Of a DNA stretch of 64,000 nucleotides, positions 34,490 through 46,000 are shown piece after piece. The stretch covers positions 62,001 to 126,000 of the forward strand of contig JALQPE010002266.1 in NCBI GenBank assembly GCA_030407315.1, read 5' to 3'. The DNA comes from Asparagopsis taxiformis. Lineage: Eukaryota > Rhodophyta > Florideophyceae > Bonnemaisoniales > Bonnemaisoniaceae. Every line of letters begins with the position of its first letter. Position 1 is the stretch's first letter. Both the position numbers and the translations under genes were made by a program. Below the pieces are notes generated by a model. It made no database searches. It was given only the letters and a program-made list of their open reading frames with translations, and had not been told where the DNA came from.

Positions 34490-36151
34490 TCAATAAATAC
34501 CAAGTTCATCATCCTCCTCGAGAGGTACACAATCATGATTGGAAACTGGTCTGTTTGCTGGGTTATCTTCTGAGCGCTCAGTATGCCTGAAGCCTGAAAC
34601 GAAACGGACAGACTCGTATTCATGTGCTGTTAGGTTTCTCTTCTTTCTAATGATCCCCGTGAGGCAGTCACCTCCCATGAGGTAGTCCCGGAGCTCAAGT
34701 TGTCCCCATGTAACGCGCAAGGGGAATCCATCCTTCCCAAAATGAGATGTAGGCTGTTGTTTCAGGGCTTCGTTAAATAAACCTTGGAGGCATATTGAAA
34801 TCTTATAACATGCTTGAATAGCATGGGGTTCATGACAGAGCATCTGCAGTTGTGTACATTGGCAAAAACTGCATAACAATATCATAGCTAGAGTAAGAAA
34901 GGAGAATGAACAGACAGCCAACTTCTCCACTCGCGTACTCGCAATGTTTTCACCATCGATATCACCGCTCACCTGAACTATGTAAGTAACCTGAATGTGA
35001 AGCTCAGGACGGCTCAGAATGAAATTTGAGAAGATGGAATCATTTTTTGAATTCACTTCTAGAGCTTCTTCTCCTGTTCCGTAAGCTCTCGAAGTTGTCG
35101 GAATAGAGTAAAGTGGACACATTTCTGTTGTGGAAACAGCATGGGCAGGCGAAACATCCACACTTGCCTTCATATCTCGGTGGATGAGGAAGAATGCTTG
35201 TTTGACCAATTCCATTTTCATCTGTTTCTGGGAAGAGTTGAAGAACTGTGTAAGCTGCCGTAGTGCAGAGGTAATAATCGGAATAGACTGTAAGTCGGAC
35301 GGAGAAAGGTTGGATACAGCGGAAGAAGATGAAGAGGATGTACCAGTACGGCGTGCTTCTTTCGAACCAGACAGTCGGCGACGCTTTGAAAGAGTAACCT
35401 GCAAATTCGTAGACTGTTCCACGTTTCGTTCTGCCTCCGTGGGCATCGAAATATCCATGGCATGGAAAAGAGCTCGTTGGGAAATGTGCAGCCAAGACGG
35501 CTTTTCGATGGGCACTACTGTAGCATTGCGTAGTGCATAGTCTCGAGATAGAGTATTGCTGTTCAATTCCCCCTCCTCCCCAGGGTCGAGGACCCCAACA
35601 TTCCTGCTCGTCGAGTCCTTCCATCGCACAGTTCTGTCATTTGCCATTGAAATAAACGCAGTTCCGATAATAGAGCGTTTTAAGAACACATGTCGTTTCC
35701 CTACTGCCGTTCCGATAAGAGATCTCTTAGATTGCCTTACCTCAGAATTTGAACTTGAAGTCTGCGAAAACGACAGGGCAGCAAGAAGCAACGTTGTGCA
35801 GGAATCCACCTGTGGTGATGTTGCAGACCTCAAATTACAATTGTTGAGCAAATTGGCGTCAACAAAGGTTTTAACAAGCTCTGCAACAGTTCTGAAAGCG
35901 ACGAATCGAGATGTCACCTGCCTGTTGTTGAACAGAGAAGACACCAGCGAGGCAATTTGACCTGCTTTTCTTGATCTCTCATCCAGAACAACTGAAGGGA
36001 CAGTGTTTGTTCTGGCAGCAGCGGAGGCCATGTATCGAATACACGCCAGCTCCAATTGAATAGACGAAAGGGAATCGCGAATGTACTGTTCGAGGGATGC
36101 GAACCGTTCTTCGAACTTTGCAAACCTAGTCAAAGATAAATCATCTCTCAT
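34490..36151 (-). CDS. Intact orphan ORF, 553 aa
   Basis: ATG at 36151 (AAAAATGAGA), TAA-type end at 34490. Residues 1-45 are amphipathic and coiled-coil-prone (FAKFEERFASLEQYIRDSLS). The middle has SKRRRLSGSKEARR (a nuclear-localisation-like cluster near residue 258) and a poly-Ser run. A hydrophobic Cys-rich stretch lies near residues 405-430 (FSFLTLAMILLCSFCQC). The end is acidic. No domain is recognised. It is the only undamaged ORF in the unique DNA between the arms, and its 5' side is occupied by the GGCAGT/ACTGCC array, suggesting that array is its promoter or the binding sites of an element-encoded protein. Confidence 0.65.
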   Translation of the reverse strand: MRDDLSLTRFAKFEERFASLEQYIRDSLSSIQLELACIRYMASAAARTNTVPSVVLDERSRKAGQIASLVSSLFNNRQVTSRFVAFRTVAELVKTFVDANLLNNCNLRSATSPQVDSCTTLLLAALSFSQTSSSNSEVRQSKRSLIGTAVGKRHVFLKRSIIGTAFISMANDRTVRWKDSTSRNVGVLDPGEEGELNSNTLSRDYALRNATVVPIEKPSWLHISQRALFHAMDISMPTEAERNVEQSTNLQVTLSKRRRLSGSKEARRTGTSSSSSSAVSNLSPSDLQSIPIITSALRQLTQFFNSSQKQMKMELVKQAFFLIHRDMKASVDVSPAHAVSTTEMCPLYSIPTTSRAYGTGEEALEVNSKNDSIFSNFILSRPELHIQVTYIVQVSGDIDGENIASTRVEKLAVCSFSFLTLAMILLCSFCQCTQLQMLCHEPHAIQACYKISICLQGLFNEALKQQPTSHFGKDGFPLRVTWGQLELRDYLMGGDCLTGIIRKKRNLTAHEYESVRFVSGFRHTERSEDNPANRPVSNHDCVPLEEDDELGIY

Positions 36152-36219
36152 TTTTGCTGGAAACCGTTGAATGGTTCACGCCCAGGATAGAGTACTTGAG
36201 TACACTACTGTTTCTGAAA

Positions 36220-37440
36220 TCGGGCCTGGGGCAGTACTGTACGGCAGTAAAATTTACTGCCTGAGGCAGTAAAATTTAGTACTGTAAAAATATAAATTAA
36301 TGCCCTGCTTGCCGGCAGTACAGTGCACTGCCCGGAGGCAGTGGCCATGTGCTGCCGACGGCAGTAGAAAGTACTGCCTGGATTTATGACGTGAGGCAGT
36401 GGTGGGAGGCAGTGATAGTTGCTGGATTTAGATTGTCTATCTGGCAGTGATTTGTGCTACATTGGCCTGTAAAATAAAGTAGTATATTGTGCTGACTTGG
36501 GCAGCACGGGGAGGGAGTAAAATATGCTGTCCAGGAATATGGCCCACGGCAGTACTATTTGGTGGCGTGGGATGCACCGTGTGGCAGTAGAAGCTAGTGT
36601 TTCCGGCAGCGTGCTGTGCTGGCTGCGGGCCCGAATGACGGCAGCACATTTTGCTATATTTAGGTAGTGCCCCGATGTACTGTATGATACTGCCTGCAGG
36701 TCATGGCAGAGGCAGAGAAATGTACTGTATTCTATTATTGGACAAAGCAGTAATTTCTGCTGCTGTGTGGTGCTGCTTTTTTCTGTACTTACAGGTAGTG
36801 ACAAGTCTATGTTCTGGCAGTAGAGTAATGCAGTGGAATATGATGACAGCAGACATGCTTCGAGGCTGTGTATTCTACTGCCTGTGGAAGCGAGTGGGGA
36901 CAGTAAATTATGATGTCTGACGAAATGTGTGAAAGCAATGAAATGAGGTGCTGATAGTCTCTGGAAAAAGCTGCCTGATAGTACTGCTTTATGATACGAA
37001 AAGTGCTACCGTACCGTGCTACTTGCCGTGGTGGAAAGTGCTGCCGTGCTCTACTACTTGCGTATGTGTAAATCACTACACGCTGTACTGCTCCAGGATA
37101 TGTGAATTGCTGCCCCACAGCACTACAAAAAGTAGTAGATTTTGATGTATTATAGAGCTGTCCAGATCAGCGTAAAGTACTGTCTGATAGTGTTGTACTC
37201 GACAGGGGCATAGGACAGTACCAGTTACTGCCTGTGGCAGAGCAGTGTACTACCTGGAAGTGCTACCTGTGGCAGTACATCATTTCACTACCTGGAACTA
37301 GTGCTTGAGACAGTACAATTTACTGCCGGGAAGTCTATACTGAACCAGTAAATTGTAGTGCCTGGCGGTACTGACTCGGACAGAACGGGAAAGTAGTAGA
37401 ATATGATGCCTAGGGTAATACTTTCTAGTGCCTATAATTG
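36220..37440. repeat. Array of GGCAGT/ACTGCC inverted motifs
   Basis: Dozens of GGCAGT and ACTGCC (and degenerate CAGTA/TACTG) words alternate over 1.2 kb, often as small palindromes such as ACTGCCTGAGGCAGT or GGCAGT...ACTGCC. Spacing is irregular, often near 20 bp. No coding potential. Subterminal arrays of short motifs are known binding sites of transposase accessory proteins in Spm/CACTA elements; the same role here is inference. Confidence 0.8.
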
Positions 37441-38813
37441 ATGTTCAGGACGATAGAATCAGGTGGAAATGCCATTCCAGCCGCATGTTTAAGCATCTGG
37501 CTACAAAATGTCGGGCAGAATGGAGTATCTCTCTCGGTGGTCTTCATAGAAGTGTATAGGGATAACCAAGTGTGATCTAAAAGGATGTCAGAATTTTTAT
37601 GTAGGAAGGACAACGATGCCTGAAGGATTGTTTCAGTTCTATCATTAGACTAGACTACTCATAAAATCGAACTATCGTATCTAAAATCTTACTATCTCTA
37701 CAACCAGGACTATTGTGCAAGCAAATCGAGTTCCTTGCTGTTTCAAAACTACATGTGATGTTCAGACAGGAGGGAAATAAACACCATTACAGATGATTTG
37801 CAACTGGTTAGCAATCGGATATAGAAAAGTATTGTAAAGGTTGAGAAGAACATAAGTATGAATGGAATGAACAAACTTACCATCATTGAACTATTTTTGC
37901 GTGCAACGGTATTGGTTGTAGGTTGGAATGACGAAAGCTTGCAAGCTTTCGCAATTCTAACCTACAACCAATACCTATGCCAGAAGCATTTCCAATCAAT
38001 AGACTAGAATAGGATCAGCGAAGAACGATATTTATGGTTAGTGCACTATCGTTCATGGAAAGCACGTGGAAAGAAATGAGAGAGGGGAAAGATACCTACT
38101 CGACAACGTACCAGCCTTACCTGTCATCTTCATGATACCCGGATGATGAAATGGTCCTATACGTCGCGCATCAACAGCCTTAAATTGACAGCTCATCCAC
38201 CCATGATGGCCTCGTCGTAACTGGAAGGCAGATGATTTGGCAGACGATGATGTGGCAGATGATTTGGCAGCGGATGATCTGTCAAATTTTCTGGACGTGA
38301 TAAAATAGCAGTAATTGAAATCATGCCCCTGTGCAATGTCAAACCAACTTAAAAGTCTTGGTAATGATGTTTAGCTGCATAATGAAGGAGAAACATCGAA
38401 TAAATGCTGTAAATTAGAGTAGTAGACAATCCGAAAGAGAATTGAAACCGTGTTCTCATCTATATATAGTTTATTACCATAACAAGATTACTATTGAGGC
38501 CTATTATACCACGTAGTGAAGCTAAATTGTAAATGATTCGTGTATTTCATTCAGAAAAGGAAGCAGGAATCGTTGGAGGCATGAAAGCTCGCTGAATAAC
38601 CCAACATGGGAAATCAAGTCACCTGCTCCTTGAGTTAGGTAGGACACTAGTCAGTGTGAAGTTTTCGATAAGATGTAACGGTAAGAAAATATAGGTACCA
38701 TAAACTATTACAGTAGCCTGGTTAAAAAGAGACAGATACCATCTTATTAGTTGCCTACTAGTTGACACTAATCCACAATTTGTGCAAGGTTCTCTCGAAT
38801 CCAAAGAGAAGAG
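37441..38813. other. AT-rich non-coding spacer
   Basis: No gene is seen. Contains the 68-bp hairpin at 37908-37975 and a short GGCAGATGAT repeat near 38225-38270. Confidence 0.6.
37908..37975. repeat. 68-bp near-perfect hairpin
   Basis: GGTATTGGTTGTAGGTT...CGAAAGCTTG on the left pairs with its reverse complement on the right: 31 of 34 positions, essentially no loop (centre AGCTTGCAAGCT). It could be a fold-back element, a small-RNA precursor or an end structure. Confidence 0.85.
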
Positions 38814-40302
38814 ATGAAACGAACAGCTGTTCGGAAGAAAGGTACACCTCGAAGAACCCGGAGAGGATTTGAATCATTGTCAATCCCATACGAAAGTGGG
38901 ACAAGGCACGAAAATGGGGAAACCCCGCTAGTTTCGAACGAAACATTCGAGGTTCACGCCGATATACCGGACGAAAACGTCGGAAAAGCATCTGCTGAAG
39001 ACGAGAATATTTCTAGTGGAAATGGAGAAGAGCACATTAGTCTTTTTTGAGGCTGGAAAAGTTACCAGAGAAGAAGAAACGATAGGCTCTGAGGAAAGCT
39101 CGGCCGAGAGCTGTGATGACCACGACGGAGAAGAGGCAGCGGAAGATGACCGCGGACTTGTGGATAAACTGCTGACCTGGCCAGTATTCTCTGCAATAAT
39201 ATTGCTTAGTGGAACGCTACGGATGAAACGCAAGGACTATGAAGGTATGCGTGAGATGTCTAATTTCAAGCGGGACATTTCGGATCAAGCACCCAGCGAC
39301 TCGTACATGAGGAAAGTCATTTTACCGTTCATTCTGAAAACATGTTTCCCACAAAGCATGGATACAACGTGTGAAATAGATGTAACAAAAAGCGGCTCTA
39401 GGCTTGGAAAGATGTCTCCAGGACTGTCTAGTAGCCGTAGAGCTCATTGTACTACATCGGTACGAGTCGTGCTACCGAGCACATGGGCGGAAAGGGATAT
39501 ACAGACCGGACCCATTCTGGACTGCATAAAGTCTAGTAAAAGGGATAATAGTGATGAAAGGGAAGATGAAGCATATCAAATTGATTCAGAAAGTATTGAA
39601 AACTCTTCCATTGTCAAATGCCGTTCAGCTGTTCTGAATGACCCATTCCGTCGCATTTCGGTAAGTGCATCAGATCATGACAGTCACAAGATGCACAGAA
39701 AGGTATACGCTCGACATGGAGACGAGTTGAGGATCATATGTATGCCGACGACAAATCAAGAGGCCCTGGTGGCTAAGCTGGGAGGAGCCAGAACGAAACA
39801 GGCAAAGAACATCGAAACTGGAAAGAATTCTAGGAGCAGAAGAAGTTTTGCAGCAAGGAGTGACTAGAGAATTGAAGCTATCATCATTGCAAGTTATCTT
39901 GCAACCGGAGAAGAACAACAAGAATCAAATATGGAAGATGTGATAGGCCCGCAAATCGATGCAATGGAAGAAACCGAGAAAAGAAATGCGAGGCGTGTCG
40001 TCTCCACCACGACGCTCGACGGAGAACATTGCAACAATGATATTCGGGCAGGTGACGCTATCACTCTGTTTCGGCCAAAAAGTAATTCTGATGGGAGCAC
40101 ATTTGAATAGTTACTACTCGTGAACAGACATCTGAAAAAGGGACGCTCTGAACATGCGACTTTTCTCATTTGCTCCACAAGGGGAGCAACTGGGCAGCTA
40201 CATCGCGAACAAATTCGGGTGAAAGACGTCCAGCTCATAGGAGCTCCAGACAAGAGGCCTAGATGGCACTCCGGCTCTAAACGTATGGATGCCTGCAGTG
40301 AG
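38814..40302 (+). pseudogene. Transposase-like gene, 5' part (split by E3)
   Basis: ATG at 38814 opens a basic N-terminus. The frame slips at a T-run near 39045 (EEHISLF to FFEAGKV) and then runs in one phase through TAG codons at 39865 and 40108 to the E3 insertion. It includes LLTWPVFSAIILLSGTLRMK, ILKTCFPQSMD, SVRVVLPSTWAERD and RAGDAITLFRPK. Removing E3 and one copy of GTGAG continues the same frame at 48059 with FLLYADDFQPF, which looks like the first catalytic-Asp region of a DDE-type transposase. The family is not certain (KDZ-like is one guess). Three lesions plus two insertions make it dead. Confidence 0.5.
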
Positions 40303-40792
40303 TGTCAGGGATCAGCCCTCTAGACCTCATGGTAAACACTAGATTCCTGTTCTTATAACACCATACCCCGACCAACCAATAAGATAGTACCATTCCACAG
40401 AGACCAAAGCTCCCAACTACAAGGGAAGCTTACAGTAACCACTCCTACGAGGCTACTTACAGCTTTCCACATACCTTACACCACCTAGGAGACACTTGAG
40501 CAGGCTACTTACATGTTATGATAGACTTACAACACCTGTCATGTGACTGACACGGTTACTTACAAGATTACATGGCTTTTTCAGCCACTTTCGCCCCACT
40601 TACAGGGTTACTTACACACATACGCCCGTATGACAGGTAACTTACAACTGTAACTGACGGAAACCTCGTTTTTCAATGAAATTTCAACTGTAAGCTTACA
40701 TGTAAGAAATGTAAGCTTACACTGTAAGCCGCCCTGCAGGGCCCGGTCGCGCCCGGCTCCAGGTTTCCACGTGTCAGGGGTTCCTGCCGAAC

Positions 40793-40917
40793 ATTGCTGG
40801 ACTCTTACAGGTGTTACATTGCTGGACTCTTACACGTGTTACATTGCTGGACTCTTACACGTGTTACATTGCTGGACTCTTACACGTGTTACATTGCTGG
40901 ACTCTTACACGTGGCCC
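40793..40917 (+). repeat. 25-bp tandem array, 5 copies
   Basis: The unit starts ATTGCTGGACTC and ends CACGTGTTAC. The first copy has CAGGTG instead of CACGTG. It lies upstream of the TATA box and each unit but the first holds the E-box CACGTG, so it is a plausible enhancer array. Confidence 0.95.
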
Positions 40918-41072
40918 TCCCTGTCACACTCTCCTTATGACCGTTTCCAGATCCGCCACCACCAACAATATCTCCCATTCTCCTCTCCTATTGGTTGATC
41001 TCCCGATGCCTACTCCTCGTAGCTCCTCGTAGTTACCCTTCATTTTACCCCTCCTAGAGCTACCTCCTAGTC

Positions 41073-41079
41073 TATATAA
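41073..41079 (+). promoter_or_regulatory. LTR TATA box
   Basis: TATATAA in GTCTATATAAACT, about 90 bp before the LTR end. Present in both LTRs (also 47964-47970). Confidence 0.75.
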
Positions 41080-41165
41080 ACTACCCTCCGCTCCCCACCT
41101 CAGGGATTCGGAGGTACCTTCGACCGGAACATCTTCTCCCAAGTTGTGCCTTAACCCCCACAGCT

Positions 41166-41180
41166 TGGTAGCATCGCAAG
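41166..41180 (+). other. Primer binding site of E3
   Basis: TGGTAGCATCGCAAG, three bases after the LTR end; would pair with a tRNA ending CTTGCGATGCTACCA. Different primer from E2 and M. Confidence 0.75.
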
Positions 41181-41185
41181 TAAGT
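41180..41185 (+). promoter_or_regulatory. Candidate splice donor in the E3 leader
   Basis: GTAAGT directly overlaps the end of the primer site (GCAA|GTAAGT). Candidate acceptors lie at 46585 and 46604, before the last ORF. A spliced subgenomic RNA is inferred. Confidence 0.4.
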
Positions 41186-42170
41186 TCCCGCCACTTCTCC
41201 ATCTCTGGCTTCACACAGCAGTCTAGTTCTCCTATCGAGTCTACGCTGTTGTGTGACTGACTACGACTTGACTAACCATCTTGAGGATTTTTCCTGTTGG
41301 ACAGTGGCCGGACCACGATCTTTTTCCCACAGAACCCCAGACTCCCCGTCGGAATACCGCTCCGACGATAGTGCCGCATTCCCGAGTTCCCCCCTCACTC
41401 GGCCCCCGCAGACTCCGCCGTTTGGGATCGTCGCCCTTAGAGCCGACACCACCCCACAGACCCCTACCGTCGATACTCCGCCCGCTCCGCCGCCGACCGT
41501 CATCGACCTTGACGACGACTTCCGCCCTTTACCTCCTGCTATCGCCAAGCCTAAAGCGGTTCTCCCCGCCTTCGTGCCGAGAGTGACCCTTCGCCTCGCC
41601 ATTCGCCCTCCGATCACGAAGAAGACCATTCTTCCTACCCCACGTCTTCGACCCGCCCCTCGTGCTCAACCGCCCCGGGCTGCTTTCCCTCGATTCACGG
41701 TGGCACCCAAGTCGGACGCTCCGAACACGCCCAAGAAGGTCGGCAATACTCATCGTATTCTCGGAAAGACGGTCTCCCGACAAAACATACCGGCCCCCAG
41801 AGCAACTCCTAGCTCACATCGCGCCTCTGCTTCGACCACTATCCCTCCGCAGCGCACCTTGTTGCCAATCGACGACCGTTCCTCGCAGCATCTTCTCCGA
41901 ACCGCAACATACAAAGAAGCCAAGAGGAACCCTAAACCAAAGACTCCCACAAGAAGTTTCGACTGCACACTTTGCCGAAAATCAGCCAAGACCAGGGCTC
42001 AATTTCTAGCCCACATCGATTCCGAAAAGCACAAGCGCCGAGTTCGAAACCATCAAGTCGAATTAAACTGTCGCCCGTGTGATCGTTCCTTCGTCTCTAT
42101 CGAAGACTATACTCGTCACATCAAGAGTGCTAAGCATCGTGAGCGCGTAGGACTTGGAGTGAACCATTAG
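41184..42170 (+). CDS. E3 ORF1: AUG-less Pro-rich protein with two C2H2 fingers
   Basis: The frame is open from after TAA at 41181 to TAG at 42168-42170 and contains no ATG; the start is unknown (GTG at 41253 is one candidate). The N-terminal two thirds is Pro/Thr/Arg-rich. The end has two zinc fingers of the U1/matrin style: CTLCRKSAKTRAQFLAHIDS with the final His in EKHKRR, then CRPCDRSFVSIEDYTRHIKS with the final His in AKHRER. It lies between the LTR and gag, where chromoviruses usually have nothing. The whole leader lacks ATG, so scanning ribosomes would reach gag after any non-AUG initiation on ORF1. A nucleic-acid-binding accessory protein is likely. Confidence 0.7.
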   Translation, partial: VPATSPSLASHSSLVLLSSLRCCVTDYDLTNHLEDFSCWTVAGPRSFSHRTPDSPSEYRSDDSAAFPSSPLTRPPQTPPFGIVALRADTTPQTPTVDTPPAPPPTVIDLDDDFRPLPPAIAKPKAVLPAFVPRVTLRLAIRPPITKKTILPTPRLRPAPRAQPPRAAFPRFTVAPKSDAPNTPKKVGNTHRILGKTVSRQNIPAPRATPSSHRASASTTIPPQRTLLPIDDRSSQHLLRTATYKEAKRNPKPKTPTRSFDCTLCRKSAKTRAQFLAHIDSEKHKRRVRNHQVELNCRPCDRSFVSIEDYTRHIKSAKHRERVGLGVNH

Positions 42171-42216
42171 AACGTAGTAAACACACACACTCTCTCTCTT
42201 CCTCAAAAACAAAAAA

Positions 42217-43086
42217 ATGAGTAATCCCATCACCATTGAAAACCTTGCCCAGGTTGTCCAGGATCTACAAACTCAACTCCAGGCAGCCAACTCCCAGATC
42301 AATAACCAACAGAACTCCCTAAACGATGCCGCTGCATCGTATGATCGTATAAGGGAAGAGCTCCAGAGTATTAAAACATCAGACAATCCTAAACCAAAGA
42401 AACACCAACCTGAAAAGTTCTCTGGCAGAGGATCGATCACAAGCTGGGCTACGCACATGGACAACTACCTGGCCAACGCTACCGACGACGACTCACTCCA
42501 GCTAGCTGTTAGCTATTTATCTGGAGCTGCTCATGAGTGGTGGATTGTTTATCAAAAAACCGATGATGGAAGCGAAATAAAAACATGGAACTGCTTAAGA
42601 AAGGCTATTATCTCTCGTTTTGAAACGCTTAACAAAGAAAAGGTAGCTCGCGATAAATTGGCTCGCTGGAGACAGGTACGCGACGTATCATCATTCAACG
42701 ATGATTTCCAAAGAATTCTCCTTGACATCCCAACTATAAGTATGGCAGAACAAATTGACCGATATACCAGGGGTTTAAAGCAATATATCTGGAAAGAACT
42801 TTGTACCAAAGATTATCGTGACCTTGCCGAGGCAATGCGTGACGCTGAACGCGTTGAAGCTGCTCACCGCCGCCTTGGACCCAACGGGGGTATTTCAAAA
42901 AATAAGGACTATGGCCGTAAACCAGAAGGAAATTCCTCAAGGCCCGTCCCCATGGAACTTGGAAACATTCAAATCAAAAAGTTAACCAAAGAAGAAAGAG
43001 AACAATGCATGAAGAAAGGGCTTTGCCTCCGCTGTCGCCAACCAGGGCATATTGCCAAAAACTGCCCAAAAGGCAAACGGAACTAG
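42217..43086 (+). CDS. gag: E3 Gag (289 aa)
   Basis: ATG at 42217 (AAAAAATGAG) is the first ATG downstream of the TATA box. Residues 1-55 are coiled coil ([17 protein letters not shown]). Residues about 65-220 match the Ty3 gag capsid pattern ([42 protein letters not shown]). The zinc knuckle [14 protein letters not shown] is at residues 270-283. The ORF ends TAG at 43086 and overlaps pol, which lies in the -1 frame. Confidence 0.95.
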   Translation: MSNPITIENLAQVVQDLQTQLQAANSQINNQQNSLNDAAASYDRIREELQSIKTSDNPKPKKHQPEKFSGRGSITSWATHMDNYLANATDDDSLQLAVSYLSGAAHEWWIVYQKTDDGSEIKTWNCLRKAIISRFETLNKEKVARDKLARWRQVRDVSSFNDDFQRILLDIPTISMAEQIDRYTRGLKQYIWKELCTKDYRDLAEAMRDAERVEAAHRRLGPNGGISKNKDYGRKPEGNSSRPVPMELGNIQIKKLTKEEREQCMKKGLCLRCRQPGHIAKNCPKGKRN

Positions 43087-46000
43087 TCGAATCTCCGTCC
43101 CAAGACGTCCAGAACCCCATAGAAATTCCTACTATGGTAAGAAGCCCTCCCCTAGTTCCCTTTGAAACAACTCCAGATCCATTCAAACGAGCTGGTATAG
43201 GATTACTAGTGTCGTCTGGAAAAATAAATGGGGTTAGAGCAAAACTCATGTTTGACCCTGGTTCCGAGATCAGTTACGTGAACAGATCGTTTTGCTTATC
43301 GAACAAAATTCCGATCAAGGACACAAATCACCTAGCCACCATGGCCAACAAGAATACACAAACCTTAGAACAAACCAAGTCTACTATCAGTCTACAGATT
43401 CAAGGGTACACAGAGCAGTTGTCATTCGCTGTCTGCCCGTTAAATCATGATGCCATCCTCGGCAAGGATTGGCACTCCAACCATTTTGCCACCATTGATA
43501 ACCACTCGAACCAAATCTCATTCTCCCACCGAAACAAAAAATTTACCATCTACGCAAATGAATTTCATCTTTGCGAAAGTATTTCACTAAGCGCAATGAC
43601 CCGAGACTACGAAGAAAATTTCCCTTTGTTTGCAGTCGTATTGAACCCAAATAAACCAGAGACCTCCGAACAAAAACTTCCTAAACATGTCGAACAAATT
43701 CTAGGAAAGTACAATGACGTTTTCCCAGAAACGTTGCCCAAAGGATTACCTCCCCAAAGAAAAATTGACTTCCGAATAGACCTAGTTCCCGAAAGTATTC
43801 CACAGAAAAGAGGTCTGTATCGGATGTCCCCACCTGAACTCAGAGAGCTTAAGAAACAACTCGATGAACTCCTGGAAGCAGGATTTATCCAGCCAAGTTG
43901 CAGCCCTTGGGGTGCTCCAGTTCTATTTGTGAGTAAAAAAGACGGTGCACTACGTATGTGTATCGATTATCGAGCCCTCAATCGCCTCACTGTGAAGAAC
44001 AGCTACCCGCTCCCTAGAATTGATGATATCTTTGACCAGCTGAAGGACGCCAAATACTTCAGTAAAATCGACCTAAGATCCGGATACCATCAAGTACGCT
44101 TAGAAAAGGACTCTATCCCACTAACCGCGTTCCGAACCCGGTACGGACACTTCGAGTTCCTTGTGCTTCCCTTCGGATTATCCAATGCTCCTGCAACGTT
44201 CATGACGTTGATGAATGATCTTTTCAGAGATTACCTAGATCACTTTGTTATAGTATATCTGGATGATATACTCATTTATAGCTCCTCATTTACCGATCAT
44301 CTTCACCACATTGAGCTAGTTCTGCAGAGACTCCGCAAGAATCAGTTGTACGCAAAAATGTCAAAGTGTTCTTTCGCAGTACAAGAGATAGAATACTTAG
44401 GACATGTTCTCACACCAGGAGGAATATCAGTTGAAGAAACCAAGATCAAAACCATCAAAGAATGGCCAAGGCCAAGGAACAAACGAGACGTCCAGTCTTT
44501 CCTGGGCCTAGTCAATTATTATCGCAGATTCATCGGAAACTGCTCAGCCATAGCAAAACCACTCACAGAACTCACGAAAAATGCTCCATTCACGTGGAAC
44601 CCCTCCGCCGAACAATCCTTTACCACACTGAAAACAGTGATGACTCGAACCCCAGTACTAATGCCCTTCCACCCAGAAAAGGACATAGTTGTCACAACCG
44701 ATGCTTCTCAATTTGCAATTGGTGCTGTCCTGGAACAAAAGGACACAAATAGATACCGACCTGTTGCATTCTACTCCAGAACTCTCAATGCAGCCGAACA
44801 AAAGTATGCAGCTCATGAAAGAGAGCTCCTGGCCATCATCGATACACTTCGAACATGGAGAGCATATCTCCATGGTAGACCATTTACCGTTTACACTGAT
44901 CACTATCCCCTCAGATATTTGGAAACCCAAAAGCAACTATCCCAAAGACAAGTAAGATGGCTTGAATCAATTGTCTCGTTCGACTTCAAAATAATTCCAA
45001 TAAAAGGGAAAACAAACAAAGTAGCTGACGCACTCTCCAGACAATTTCTGAACAAAGAACCAACCGCCCCTAGAGACCACTCTCTTCTGACGAAAGCAAT
45101 ATCCATAACATCACAGTTTGAAACCAATGCTACGTACTTTGCATCAGACGGCAACGCAAAGATAAAAGAAGAAGATTATACCAAGGATCCTGAGTTCCAA
45201 GAAGTATACAAATCACCGAAGAACTCCTTCCGAAAAGAAAACAACCTTCTGTACTACAAAGAACGATTATGTGTACCGAAAGGGACCTATCGACTTCAAT
45301 TACTACATGATCATCATGATACCCCACAATCTGGTCACCTTGGAGTAAAGAAAACTTGCCACAGAATAGCTACAAAATATTACTGGAAGAAAATGAAACA
45401 AACCATTAGAGAATATGTCACTTCATGTGATACATGCCAAAGAACTAAGGCTCCAAACCATAAACCATTCGGACTACTTCAACCATTAGAACCCCCTTCG
45501 GGGAAGTGGACACACATCACCATGGACTTTGTGACACCTCTACCCAAAACCAGGAAAGGCAACACCGGAATGTTCGTTGTAGTTGATCGATTATCTAAGC
45601 TACTCCGAATCATCCCGTATGAAAGAGACCCAAACGCTGTTGAAACAGCAAAGTTATTCTTCGAGAACATTTATCGACACCATGGACTCCCCTCAGTAAT
45701 CATTAGTGACCGCGATCCAGTATTTATGAGCAAATTCTGGAAGTCTCTTTTCCATACCTTGAAAACCAAGATATCACCATCGTCCGCATACCATCCACAA
45801 ACGGATGGACAAACAGAGATACTTAATCGAAAGATTGAGGAAATGATTAGAGCCTTCGCTAACTACAACAAAACCAACTGGGACGAATACTTAGCCCACT
45901 TTGAAGTAGCTTACAACTCTTCAATACATGCTGCCACTAGTTTCACACCCTTCTTCCTCACATATGGGCAACACCCTAGGACCCTTCCCATAGAAACCTT

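Larger units (their letters stand above)
40303..41162 (+). repeat. 5' LTR of E3 (860 bp)
   Basis: TG...CA ends; five 25-bp tandem units at 40793-40917; TATATAA at 41073. Many ACTTACA/GTAAGCTTAC words occur upstream of the 25-bp array. Confidence 0.97.

Noticed and set aside
40793..40917. CRISPR-like array
   Set aside because: Units are directly adjacent with no unique spacers, and lie in an LTR.
43050..43070. Canonical -1 slippery site in E3
   Set aside because: CAAAAAC is off by one base from A AAA AAC and no stable hairpin follows at the right distance, so how pol is expressed in E3 stays open.
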